A DNA stretch of 64,000 nucleotides from positions 6,694,251 to 6,758,250 of the forward strand of contig OZ037773.1 in assembly GCA_964035545.1 (NCBI GenBank). Reading direction: 5' to 3'. Origin of the DNA: Bugula neritina. Its lineage: Eukaryota > Bryozoa > Gymnolaemata > Cheilostomatida > Bugulidae. Under the pieces are notes generated by a model that saw nothing but the letters and a program-made list of their open reading frames with translations, was not told the DNA's origin and made no database searches. Below are positions 1 to 10,109 of the stretch, in pieces. The position numbers were made by a program, and so were the translations under genes. Every line of letters begins with the position of its first letter. The first letter of the stretch is position 1.

Positions 1-78
1 AAAAAGTTTTTCACTCAGTGAACTATAGAGCAGGTGTATATATGTTGCAAGAACTACACACCTATCTCTTGTCTTACA

Positions 79-257
79 GGGACGGTGATCATGTAGCCTT
101 TGATCTTGAGCAGCTTAATTTACTCTATACTAAGCTTAGTGTGAAGCTCATAAGCTTTCTTTTTTTAATAATTTATTTCTTATCTTGTATAGATCTGATG
201 TGTAGAAACAGTACGACTGTGGAATGTCAGATTCTTTCAAGTAATATATTATTATGA
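79..257 (+). CDS. Possible 3' exon of an unidentified plus-strand gene
   Basis: A good acceptor (pyrimidine-rich tract then TTACAG) ends at 79. It is followed by an open frame reading DGDHVAFDLEQLNLLYTKL, which has the balanced composition of a real protein segment. The frame then turns hydrophobic and reaches a stop at 255-257, or a weak donor-like site occurs near 138. I do not recognise the family. If real, the gene lies mostly to the left of the window and is convergent with MUS81. Confidence 0.25.
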
Positions 258-1763
258 TTATGAGATATAACATCTGCAAACTTGTGAGGCTGAGGCCATC
301 ATAATATTATAATGGTATAAGGCTATAAGTAGATTGCAGTCTTTAATATCATGTATTACTATATTTAATATTATGTTCAATATTATTTAAATATCACTGC
401 CTTGCCATTAGCTACTGGGCACTGCTAGTAAGATGAGTTTGTGGTTGCCGTTTGCATGAACTCATGGCTGTGGTTTCATACAATGTAACTGTTACTAAAC
501 ATTGAATGAAAAATCCATTCAAACACAGTGATATATATGTTAGTAAAGAAAAGGCCTGCAGAAGATTTTATGGATTCACTATTCACTATTGTATAATATG
601 ATTTGAATATACTTAGAAGAAGAAGACATGTGAAGCTAACTTACAACTTCACTTTTGATTGCTGAGACTTTGCTGGCTGCTGAAGACATTCTAGAAAATT
701 CTGTTGGTTTTACAGAACAACTTGCAGTAATCTAAAAGCATATGAAATAATCAATTTTTATATTGCTTAAAAAATAAGCACTAGCTTTACAGCTTCCTTC
801 CTTAAGTCTTAAAAAAATTGCCTATATTTATGCACTAAATGTACAATTTACACATCAATGGCTTTCTTTGTAAAAAATACTTAATATAAATTATAATTAG
901 ATTAGTTAAAATAGTTACAACCTAAGAGAGTTTACGGTTAGCAAACTATTGCAAAGTGTTTATAAAAACTTACAATTTAGAATTTTCCTATGATATGTGA
1001 AAGCAAAACAAGGCAAGGCTTAAGAGGTTTAAAGAACAACCAATAATTACCCTTTGATTGCAAAATTTCTCAAATTAATAAATATTTTATGAAACAATTA
1101 GTTGTGAACAAATTTTTCAAACCAATAGTGTGATTCTGAAAATTTTAAAAATATGCAAGATTGGTAACCTACCAGGCCAGGATGAAGACTTCAACTCTTA
1201 CCAATAAGCTAGCAACATTTTGCATGATGCTATCTTCTGTAGGTATGTATGCATTTCATAAAGTAAATAAAATAGAGAAATGAGTGTTGCCTTATCTAAT
1301 GATAATAAGCTTTGAGCTTTAGCTATCTTTACTGTAGAAAAACTTAGCGATTTATTCAAAATGGAACAACAGACTGTGTTATCAGCCAACAGTGCAATAA
1401 GTAGATAAGGGGGTAGAAGTCTACATTAGTCGTCTGCAATAGTGAAGAATGCAGCATTGCAAAGTTTATAATTATAGTGACAAAAAGTGCTTCTTTATCT
1501 TCAAATTTTATTGTGATTATAATAAGACACAATTCAATTTTTTTTCAATAAAAAAGGTCTATGATAAAAAATAAACAGTTTAGTAGCATTATTTGTCGTA
1601 AAATTGTTTCACAAAATAATTTCAAAAAGAATAATTCTACGTAAATTACTGGGATTGTTACCACTACATATTTTCAAAACAAACCTGAAACACATTTAAG
1701 ACACAAATAAAGATACAAGTAAGGTTGAAAGTTGCGACTAAATGTTTCATAATAACCACCCAG

Positions 1764-1828
1764 TGAGGGGAATGTTAATATAACCCAGCTAGTTCTGAGG
1801 GGAATGTTAATATAACCCAGCTAGTTCT
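1764..1828. repeat. Two-copy 32-bp tandem duplication
   Basis: Two adjacent, essentially identical copies of a 32-bp unit beginning TGAGGGGAATGTTAATATAA. No coding frame. Probably a recent slippage or unequal-exchange duplication. Confidence 0.9.
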
Positions 1829-2340
1829 GGTCACTCCTCAACTACCACACTATCTGCTCTGAATTACACCACTGAGTTCTGTATAAAGAGCTGGTATCTT
1901 GGTTCCTTGCCTCTTTGATGCTGAGCCTCAAGTAAATTGCACATTGTAGCGCCACATCTCTTCATGACAAAGGCTCCGACGTGTAAAACAAAGTGTAGAC
2001 ATTTCTACTCAATACATCCCCAAACCTTCTACAAATGTTGAAATCACACATGTTTACCAGATGAAACAGACATTTTACTATAGAATTCTTTCCATGATTG
2101 GCCACCAACGAAGACTTTGAGAATTGTTTTCCGGCAAACTAAAGTTTTGATACCGAAGAACTGCATTAGATTTGGAAAAAATTACATGAATTGACTGTTT
2201 TAGATGCTGTTTGAGTGATTGATACAAAAAGTTGATTCGTTGAAGCTAAACAGATATTATTTCAAATTTGGATTTATATAAATCACTTTGTTTCGTTGAT
2301 TAAAAATAATTTACAAAATCCTGTACGAAATTGAGTTTAC

Positions 2341-2460
2341 CTGCCAGCAGCACCTGACTTTATGGAGCTCAGCAGTTTCACTCTCTCTGCTTCTGAACGA
2401 GCGTTTCTGTAGGCTTCTACCAATCTAAAACAGTAGTAGTAGTAGTAGTAGTAGTAGAAT

Positions 2461-2501
<41 letters not shown>

Positions 2502-2540
2502 CTAGTAGTAGTAGAAGTAGTAGTAGTAGTAGTAGTAGTC

Positions 2541-2576
<36 letters not shown>

Positions 2577-2577
2577 C

Positions 2578-2631
<54 letters not shown>

Positions 2632-2632
2632 C

Positions 2633-2679
<47 letters not shown>

Positions 2680-5600
2680 CAGTAGCGGTAGTAGTAGTAG
2701 TAGTAGTGATAGTACTATTTGTAGTACTATCACTCACGCAGCTAAAGTTGGGTAGAGTTCGACTATCCTGCAAGCCTTTTCCAAAGAGAGGCCAGGAACA
2801 CACATCAACATCCTCTTCCAACACTCGCCCGCTGTCGGTGGTTTGCTCTTTGCACCGGCAGCATTGAAGTCAGAATAGACGATGTGACACATCTCGACAT
2901 CAGCAGAGTCAAACTGGACGTGAGGCAGCGAGTCTTGAGAGAAGACGTGAATAGTCTTAGCCTGGTAGAGTGTGACCAGCTGACGATGTAGGAGGGTGAC
3001 GTATGCGATACAGTCCTTAATATTGTCACACCTCTTTACAAAGAACTCATCTATCACCTGCAGCAGTGAAGTATAGAAACAAACATTAAAATAAAATTCA
3101 TATTGGCTCCATCGAGAAATAGCCTGGCTTTGTCAAAGAATTCTATTTTGATCAATCCTGGGTCACAGGCTAAGATCAGTTGTTACATGTCTCACTTTAC
3201 TAGATTGATGTCACATGTGACGTGTCACTAGATTAATTGTCATGTGATGATCACTGATTTTGTACACTAGTCCTCACATATGTTATTATATATAAAAATT
3301 GTAGATAACTATCAAGATATTAATCTGATGATACCAGCTACACAGTATATATGTATTCTCCATGGTTACCAAGAACTGACATTAAGAGCACTTGACGCCA
3401 CTTGTCATGTTATTATAGCTACTACTACAAAGCCTGTAGTACCTGAGTGTTCATCACAGCCTGGTGGAGAGCATCTTCTTTTATCTTCTCGTTAGCCTGA
3501 GTTTTATAATACTCCACAAGGTAGATGGGCTTACGAAGTTTAGAGTTCTTCATCCTCAGCTATCGTGATGACATGAGATTTGTTAAACAGGATGTTAACA
3601 TTGTGTTATTAAGCTAAACTAGTGGAATAGTTGATGTATTGATTGAAATTATAAGCAATTCCTGGAAAATGTAACTCAAGTTGAATGCTGATTAGCTAGA
3701 CATGCCTTTGATAAAGACCATCTTCAGCTGCACAAGCATAGAGTAAAGTGTAACAAGTATGATATACAAAAAATAGATTTAGGGTTAAATATAGTATAAT
3801 ATAAAGGTACACAGTTTACCTTCTGCTCTTTATATCTGCCATCTGTTATACTACCAGCTAGGTCATCCATACGCTTTCTCTCGATAATGTAGTCTAGTAC
3901 AGCCTCTCTCTGATCTCCTTTCACATAGGATAAATTTAGAAATAAGACTTGCTAACAGAAACTGTAAAATGTCTGCCTGTCATAAGTATGAGTCTGACAT
4001 GAAGAGGATTTGCATGAAAATCAAATGTAAAAACTCATGTCAATCAGAAAGACCATTTCTTGTAATAAAGTATTTGAAAATCTAATAAATTTAATATGAT
4101 GTCATTGAGAAGGCAGGTGATCACAAAATCATTTGCTTTTTCAGTCAGTCGCAAAACAAATTTTTCACTGAAAATATAAATACTTTAAATAAAAATACTA
4201 AAAGACATCTGGTCAAGCTAACAAATACAATACAAAAATAGACATAACCATTTTACGAAAAACTACGTAAAATCTTCAGGTCTTTCGATGAGGACGGGTT
4301 AAGTACTCACCCCCCTTCTCTCTCGCAATCCACACGAAATCTCCAACACTGAGAGGTCGAACGTCAAACATCACTTTGTTGGACACCAGAGCAGGGAGAA
4401 TGTATTGCTTGGCATTGCCGAGACTGCAAAGTAAACAAAGGCAGTAGCGTCAGCGAAGAGTCTACACAATTTTATTGCTACTATTAGTGGGAGTTGTGCT
4501 CCCTTAAGAAGACTTGTGCCACACTAAAGTGGGGCTGCATTGTTCAAAGAAATAATTAGTTTTTACACAGCAAACAATCTTTGTGAGAAGACAACTCTAT
4601 AGTTTAAAAAATAATTTACGATGCAAATTTGTTTACATGATAATCACTTTTCAATTTTTATTTTCTTACTGTAAGCACAGTGCACATTTTATACAAATCA
4701 CTAAATAATTTAATAGAATAATATAGATCTAACCCCATTGAGAAGAATAGTGATTGTAAGTATATACTATTATAATATAATGAAGAGTTGTAAGATAGCA
4801 TCTTGAAATTATCTCCACATGTATTATAACCAGACACAAGGTAATAATGTGTGCCCTTAGCCCCTTACCCATATCCATGTGCCCTTATCATTATTTTGTG
4901 ACTGTTTTTGACATTTTATTGCATCATAAAGTTGGCACTCACCCAAAATGCTCTCGATTGTCAACGATAAGGACAACTTCATACTCAGACGGTTTCAAGG
5001 TGAACAAAGGAGCAGCCTTGTCTCTTGTGTCAGTCACTGATTTATTGTTGGGCCCTGCAAAAGGAGCTCCGACTGAACTCGCGGTACTTAAGCTATTTGA
5101 GGTTTCCGTACTGCTTGTTGCAGCTTGTTGGATGTCACCCTAAAATATAATAACTCTATATTAGAGTATTGCATCTGCACTTTTTACTGCAGAATATCTG
5201 CGATGCAGATATTCTGCAGTGCGGATATTACAAAGTGCAGAGAGTATGCAGAAGAAAAGGTCTTGCAGCAGCCTCAATGCATGAGATATGAAAATTCAAG
5301 CTAATTCACTTAATATCTACAGCCACGTCTGCTAGAATATTGTGGAATACTCTACAACTCAGCATGCAGTAAACAACATAACAATGAACAGAGATGAGGG
5401 TATACTATCAGCTACTAAGACTATAACCTATGTTTTACTGTGAAGACAGGTCACAATGAAAATCAACATTCTACACTGCACACCTCAGTTTATTTGTAAG
5501 AAGTCTTAGTCTAAAATCCTCAATTCTATTCGTAATAAAACTAGACTAAGTACCTGAATACTAGCTAGGCTGGTTGATGTGATTGCCCGCTGCTTACTAA

Positions 5601-8600
5601 AGGTAGCCTTGGTTCTTCTAGGACTAGATTGTGGGGGAGGAATAGCCTGAGAGGGTAACGATGCGGAGGAATCAGATGGCTGAAGTGACGCTCCACCCGC
5701 CACTAAACTTTGCCCTAAGGCCACACCTTCATGGGTCAGCCTGTATCTAATAACAATACAAATATTGTCGACATCTCTTGTTAAACAATTATATGCAGAA
5801 AGTTGTCTTTATGATAACAAGTTCATGGAATATAAAAGCAAATAATATTTGAAATAACTGCTAATTTAAAAATAGCAACATCTATTTTAACCAGAAAAGA
5901 AGTAGCAAGTGATTATTTCCATTATCAAAGATGTGTGGTATGGAACACAATTTGACTTAACAATACTAACGAATGCTACTGCAGTCTATAACTATACCTT
6001 GTAGCAAGTCACTTACTATAACTTTGTATATAAAGAAAGTCTAGATTAATGAGAGTTGTCTCACCTAGCTGGTGAACTGCATTTATCCACAAGTCCTTTT
6101 CTTACTAGGACAGACATGGAGGAAAATGCTGTGTAATATGAGCCAGAATCAGGCTACAAAAAACATACGTAATACAGGTGCATTATCTGTCATACAGCTG
6201 TAATATAATATATAATATTGTAATGCAGTTGTAATATAATATATAATATAGTATTGCAGCTGTAATATCTATAATATAATAATACAGTAACACTAGGACA
6301 GTTTTAGAGCAACTTGAGCCAAGTTGATAAGAACTCTACCAAATATTTGATTATGTATTATACACACCGCTTTCCCTGAAGGGATGCAATTTCAAACACA
6401 GTTTAGTAAAGCAGATTCAATATGCAATAAGACTCAATAGAAGTGAAATAAAAAACTGCTCCCTAGCTGAAAGTTAAAGAGCCACCTAAAACTATGGTAG
6501 TTTGCTCTCTGATATATAATATATATTACACAGATACCACTACATAGAAAACACAGTACTTACCACAGACGAAGCTGAATCACACACGTACAGATACCAC
6601 TACGTAGAAAACATAGAACTTACCACAGACAAAGATTTGTCACAATGAGGCTGAGCTAATCGAATTAAATCTTTCTTAGTCAGATACTCCCCTCGACACT
6701 CCACCTGTACGACAGCAGATCTGGACGTGAAACACTCGCAGTACCAGACTAACACACACGAGTGCACAACCTATCTAGCCTTAGGGACACGTTCACACTT
6801 AGTAAAGACTACGTAAAAACTATGGGCCACAGGCTTACATAATTTAATAAGACATCTTCAGCTTTTACACAGTTTTAGCATAATTGTGGGGGATCACCCG
6901 AACCTTGAAGTAGTAATTATTTCAACAGAAGAAGTACAAAAACTAAGCACTTTTTATTAATTTAATACGTTGAATAACAAATATTTCAACTATTAAATAC
7001 AACTAAGTCTGTATTAGTATACAGAGAGATGTGAGAGAATATTATAATAGTCTACGCTGCACCAAAGTTGAGAGAGAAGAAATAGCCTTGACCCCTGGAC
7101 CTGCACTAACCTGTGTGTATTCATACAGAGTCACCAGGATAGCATGAGCTCCAGATCTCAGGGCGGGGACGTACGGCCTACCACTCGACATTGTCCGTCT
7201 TTTCTACATTAGACACAACGCAACGTGAGGTAAAGCAGGAGATTCCCTCAATGTAAGTTGAAAATGATACAATTCCTGGTCGCTCTAAGAAAACATTTAA
7301 CTGAGAGTCTGGGAAAAATAATTAATTTGTGAGCTTTGGTGAATTATTAATATCGTATTGTCATTTTTAAAACACAAACGGGATTAAATCAAACCACGAC
7401 AAAAACAAACACTTTAATAAAAAATGAAAGAAACAACATAGAAATACCTTTAGGGGGCAGGTGGATTCTTCAGATGAAGTCTGAAGATTATTCTCTGTAG
7501 CAGAAGGTAGGTTTACCTCAGCTGAGTTACTTGGTCTATCAGATTCCTCTTTCTCAACACTACCATTCTTACTGTAAACGTTACATGAAATACCACACAA
7601 AGTGTTACATAGTGTCACATAACACAATGTCACATAGCATGATGTGACATGGGATAACGTTGTCCATACATCTTGTGTCTCACCTGCTGCTAGCAAGTAA
7701 ATGTTCCTCTAGTCTCTTGTCCAACATTCCACATATCTTGTCACCAAAGTGCATGAGTATTTTACAGTCTTTGCCCCTGTCCAGTTTCAAGGGATATTTC
7801 TTGAGGGAGGACAAAGCCTGTGTGTAATCAGATGTAAAATTCGGCATACATAATGTAAAAAGAATACACAATCCATTTTATGCAAACTATTGTTGAAGAA
7901 GAAAAGTTACTGGTTTCTCACTATGCCTGCTTAGTTTACAGGAAATTGTACATCAGTTGAAGAAAGATGTAACTCAATGCAGAAAAATGAGTCACACAGC
8001 ATAGAATCATGAAAAAGTATTAGCATTGTATCCTATGGTAAGATAGAGGCTACCATTAGATGTGTGAATGGAAAAGATTTTACAATGAAAACTATTGACA
8101 TTGACATCTTTGAAACTTCGCTATTTTCAATTTTCGAATAATTGTTATAGTGTTGCATCAATCATGAGACCGTTGGAATAACGGGTATTTCATAATTCAA
8201 GATGGAGACACAATTTTTTCAATTTTCCATTCAATTGCCATTAACAATTATCCGATAGTAGCACCAGATTGACTCCTTCCCATTTGCTGAACAATAATTG
8301 TACTATCTATCTACTTCATACTTACTTAACAACAAATTTTCTAGCATTAATAACCTATATAACTAATAAAACACTTATTGGACTATCTATTTACTTCATA
8401 CTAACTTAACGAATTTTCTAGCATTAATAACCTACATAACTAATTAAACACTTATTCTCAAGTAAAACATCTGACATTTAGAATACCACACTAAAGTACC
8501 ATTTAGTAGAATATTTACAAAATAAGTTTACCAAACCATAAGATCTGGCAGACTTCCAGCCTTTGTCTTCTGCATCATTGGCCCACTCACTTAGCCATTC

Positions 8601-8660
8601 GCAAAACAAGGGATTTGGGTTTTTGTCATTAGTCTTCTTTCTCTTGCCCCTAGTTGCCAT
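2341..8660 (-). CDS. MUS81: MUS81 crossover-junction endonuclease subunit (3' end uncertain)
   Basis: Catalytic subunit of the MUS81-EME structure-specific nuclease, which cuts branched DNA at stalled forks and recombination intermediates in the nucleus. Exons in order: 8660-8532, 7817-7684, 7571-7448, 7203-7111, 6704-6624, 6153-6065, 5740-5554, 5139-4943, 4423-4311, 3917-3820, 3559-3443, 3057-2738, 2424-2341. All junctions are GT-AG and in phase, giving 588 codons plus two bases (human MUS81 is about 550 residues). Visible landmarks: an N-terminal segment [11 protein letters not shown]; a winged-helix-like region (about 130-245); the XPF-type nuclease with LIVDNRE (D339) and the signature ERKRMDD (395-401); a C-terminal helix-hairpin-helix around VPGLSLEKA. 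The start at 8660 matches the family N-terminus. After SIKSGAAG a good donor (GTAAAC) suggests one more short exon, but without splicing a TAA follows almost at once. The exon 10 acceptor is weak. Confidence 0.93.
2433..2708. repeat. (GTA)n microsatellite filling MUS81 intron 12
   Basis: About 90 imperfect copies of GTA on the plus strand (TAC on the sense strand of MUS81). Scattered substitutions and a few GCA/GCG units mark it as not purely recent. It occupies almost the entire 313-bp intron between exons 12 and 13. Only a few bases separate it from the CTGTTTTAG acceptor at 2425, so it supplies most of the branch-point and pyrimidine context. The poly-Thr and poly-Leu frames here are artefacts. 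Confidence 0.97.
5186..5220. repeat. Near-perfect palindromic hairpin in MUS81 intron 7
   Basis: Sixteen-base arms (ACTGCAGAATATCTGC and its exact complement) surround a 3-base spacer, GAT. The hairpin would be very stable and lies about 45 bp upstream, in sense orientation, of the exon 8 acceptor at 5140-5141. No function can be assigned. Confidence 0.85.
6177..6290. repeat. Degenerate AT-rich tandem repeat in MUS81 intron 5
   Basis: Recurrent units of the form GCAGYTGTAATATAATATATAATAT between exons 5 and 6. The copies differ by small changes. No reading frame. Confidence 0.7.
6530..6648. repeat. Two-copy 60-bp duplication spanning the MUS81 exon 5 donor
   Basis: The segment starting ACAGATACCACTAC occurs at 6530 and again at 6590, with a 60-bp period. 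The copy at 6590-6648 includes the end of MUS81 exon 5 and its donor. The copy at 6530-6588 lies in the intron and carries a second identical GTAAGT. Between the two donors is a 36-base segment (6599-6564, minus) flanked by AG and GT, open and in phase. Confidence 0.9.
8302..8459. repeat. Two-copy ~79-bp tandem duplication in MUS81 intron 1
   Basis: Both copies contain CTATCTAYTTACTTCATACT followed by TTTTCTAGCATTAATAACCT and TAAACACTTATT. They differ by a handful of substitutions and a small deletion. The duplication ends about 70 bp from the exon 1 donor. No coding content. Confidence 0.85.
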
Positions 8661-10109
8661 ATTAGTAATGACTGAAAATGCTGAAAAAACAACACTCATA
8701 TAGTTTTAAGTAATTAGTCCTGACTGAATGAGACTTGGACTTACTGACTACTAGTATTACTACTTATAGTATTACTTACAGTTATGAGTCTTACTTTCTA
8801 CTTCAAGTTGAACTAATAGTGACTAATAGATTACTAATACAAATAATAATAGTAATACTAATAATGATAATCCTCAGTTTATAATAATTCAAATTGTAAT
8901 ACTTATACTTATAGTGATAACTTATACTCATTAAATTTAATGTTAATAGACTATTAGCTAATACGGTTATAATACTAAAAGTAATTATAATAATAAAAAT
9001 AGAAGTAACACTAAGCCTAATACTAATAGTTTTATTATATTATTATTATATTTACCTATACCTACTTATAGACTATAGTTTAAGTTATACTTATCTTATA
9101 GTTATACTTATAGGTGTCTTCAGATTCGGACTTAGTCTTAGAAAGTAACTTCGATGCAATAACATTATCATTTAAATTATTAATTATTTCAAAAAGTAAC
9201 AGTTGAACTAAAAACTAAATTTAAAAGTAAAAGTAAAACTAAAAGTATAAGTAAAACTAAAAGTATAAGTAAATCAGAATGAGAATTTTACTCTAAACTC
9301 TAAAGTCTTTACTTTAGACTTTAGAGTTTAGCATAAACTGTTCGGCTTAATCTTAGTATTTAAATTACCAATACATTACACATAAATTATGTTATTAAAG
9401 ATATTAGATATTATAACTCTCTATAATCGCTGCTGACAATAAAAACAGGAAAATATTTTTATTGTGGACAATGATCACAACTACAATGACCATCATTACT
9501 AATTTGAAATTTATGACGAAGAAATCAAAACAAAAGTAATCGCTGGGTGAAAATTCTGACGCCTTCTACTTTAGTTTTATAACATACCAATAATATTGAA
9601 AAATAATAAAACTTTACAGTCGTAAATTAGGTCTATAAACACCTTGACCTTAATTTTTACTCGCTCAGACAGTTCACATGTAGAGCGGGCGAGCGCACTA
9701 AATAAAACACAAAGAAACGACTCCAACAAAAGTAACCTCCATGTAAAACCATGGCTATTTCACCTGATTTGTTTATTATTTGCCATGGAGTCCATAACTC
9801 AGTGATTACATTCCCTTGTGGCGAGAGCAGCTAGTTAGAAGTTGTTCACTTTGATGTAGGTAAAAGTGAATGAGGCTTTATTACTAAAATATTATTTTGT
9901 GTATTATGCATATAAAATAGCTAATAATTTGATATGTAAAGCTCCCCAATCAGTAATAAATAATTTTTACTTACTTGTTTATGTTAGACCTAATTTATTG
10001 ACCACATCAACATAGATGACCCATGATAACATTGTATTTATTTGTTGTTTTTTAATAGTATAAAAAAAGTAAAGTCTTAAGCTTGAGTTTTGATCAAACT
10101 TAGACAATA
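8661..10109. promoter_or_regulatory. Divergent spacer between MUS81 and the PH-domain gene
   Basis: The two genes start head to head about 1.45 kb apart, so this stretch should hold both promoters. It is strongly AT-rich, with low-complexity TAATAC/AAGTATAAGTAAAACT runs at 8740-9290 and a perfect hairpin at 9293-9331. A locally GC-richer patch near 9660-9700 (GAGCGGGCGAGCGC) may be near a transcription start. No TATA box or other element can be called with confidence. Confidence 0.4.
9293..9331. repeat. Perfect 16-bp inverted repeat with 7-nt loop
   Basis: The left arm CTAAACTCTAAAGTCT (9293-9308) is the exact reverse complement of the right arm AGACTTTAGAGTTTAG (9316-9331), with loop TTACTTT. 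It lies in the divergent spacer. It is too short for a canonical microRNA precursor. Confidence 0.9.

Larger units (their letters stand above)
1..2340. other. Mostly non-coding left edge
   Basis: AT-rich sequence with no long reading frame. It holds a possible plus-strand exon near position 79 and a 32-bp tandem duplication near 1764, both listed separately. The terminal MUS81 exon, if it exists, should lie here on the minus strand, but I could not find one matching the conserved C-terminus. Otherwise I see nothing in it. Confidence 0.6.

Noticed and set aside
1865-1940. Candidate terminal MUS81 exon on the minus strand
   Set aside because: Phase can be made to fit, but the peptide (SIKEARNQDTSSLY...) does not convincingly match the conserved C-terminus and the acceptor is poor.
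2417-2824. Poly-Thr and poly-Leu proteins on the minus strand
   Set aside because: Translations of the GTA microsatellite in MUS81 intron 12 running into MUS81 exon 12 in wrong frames.
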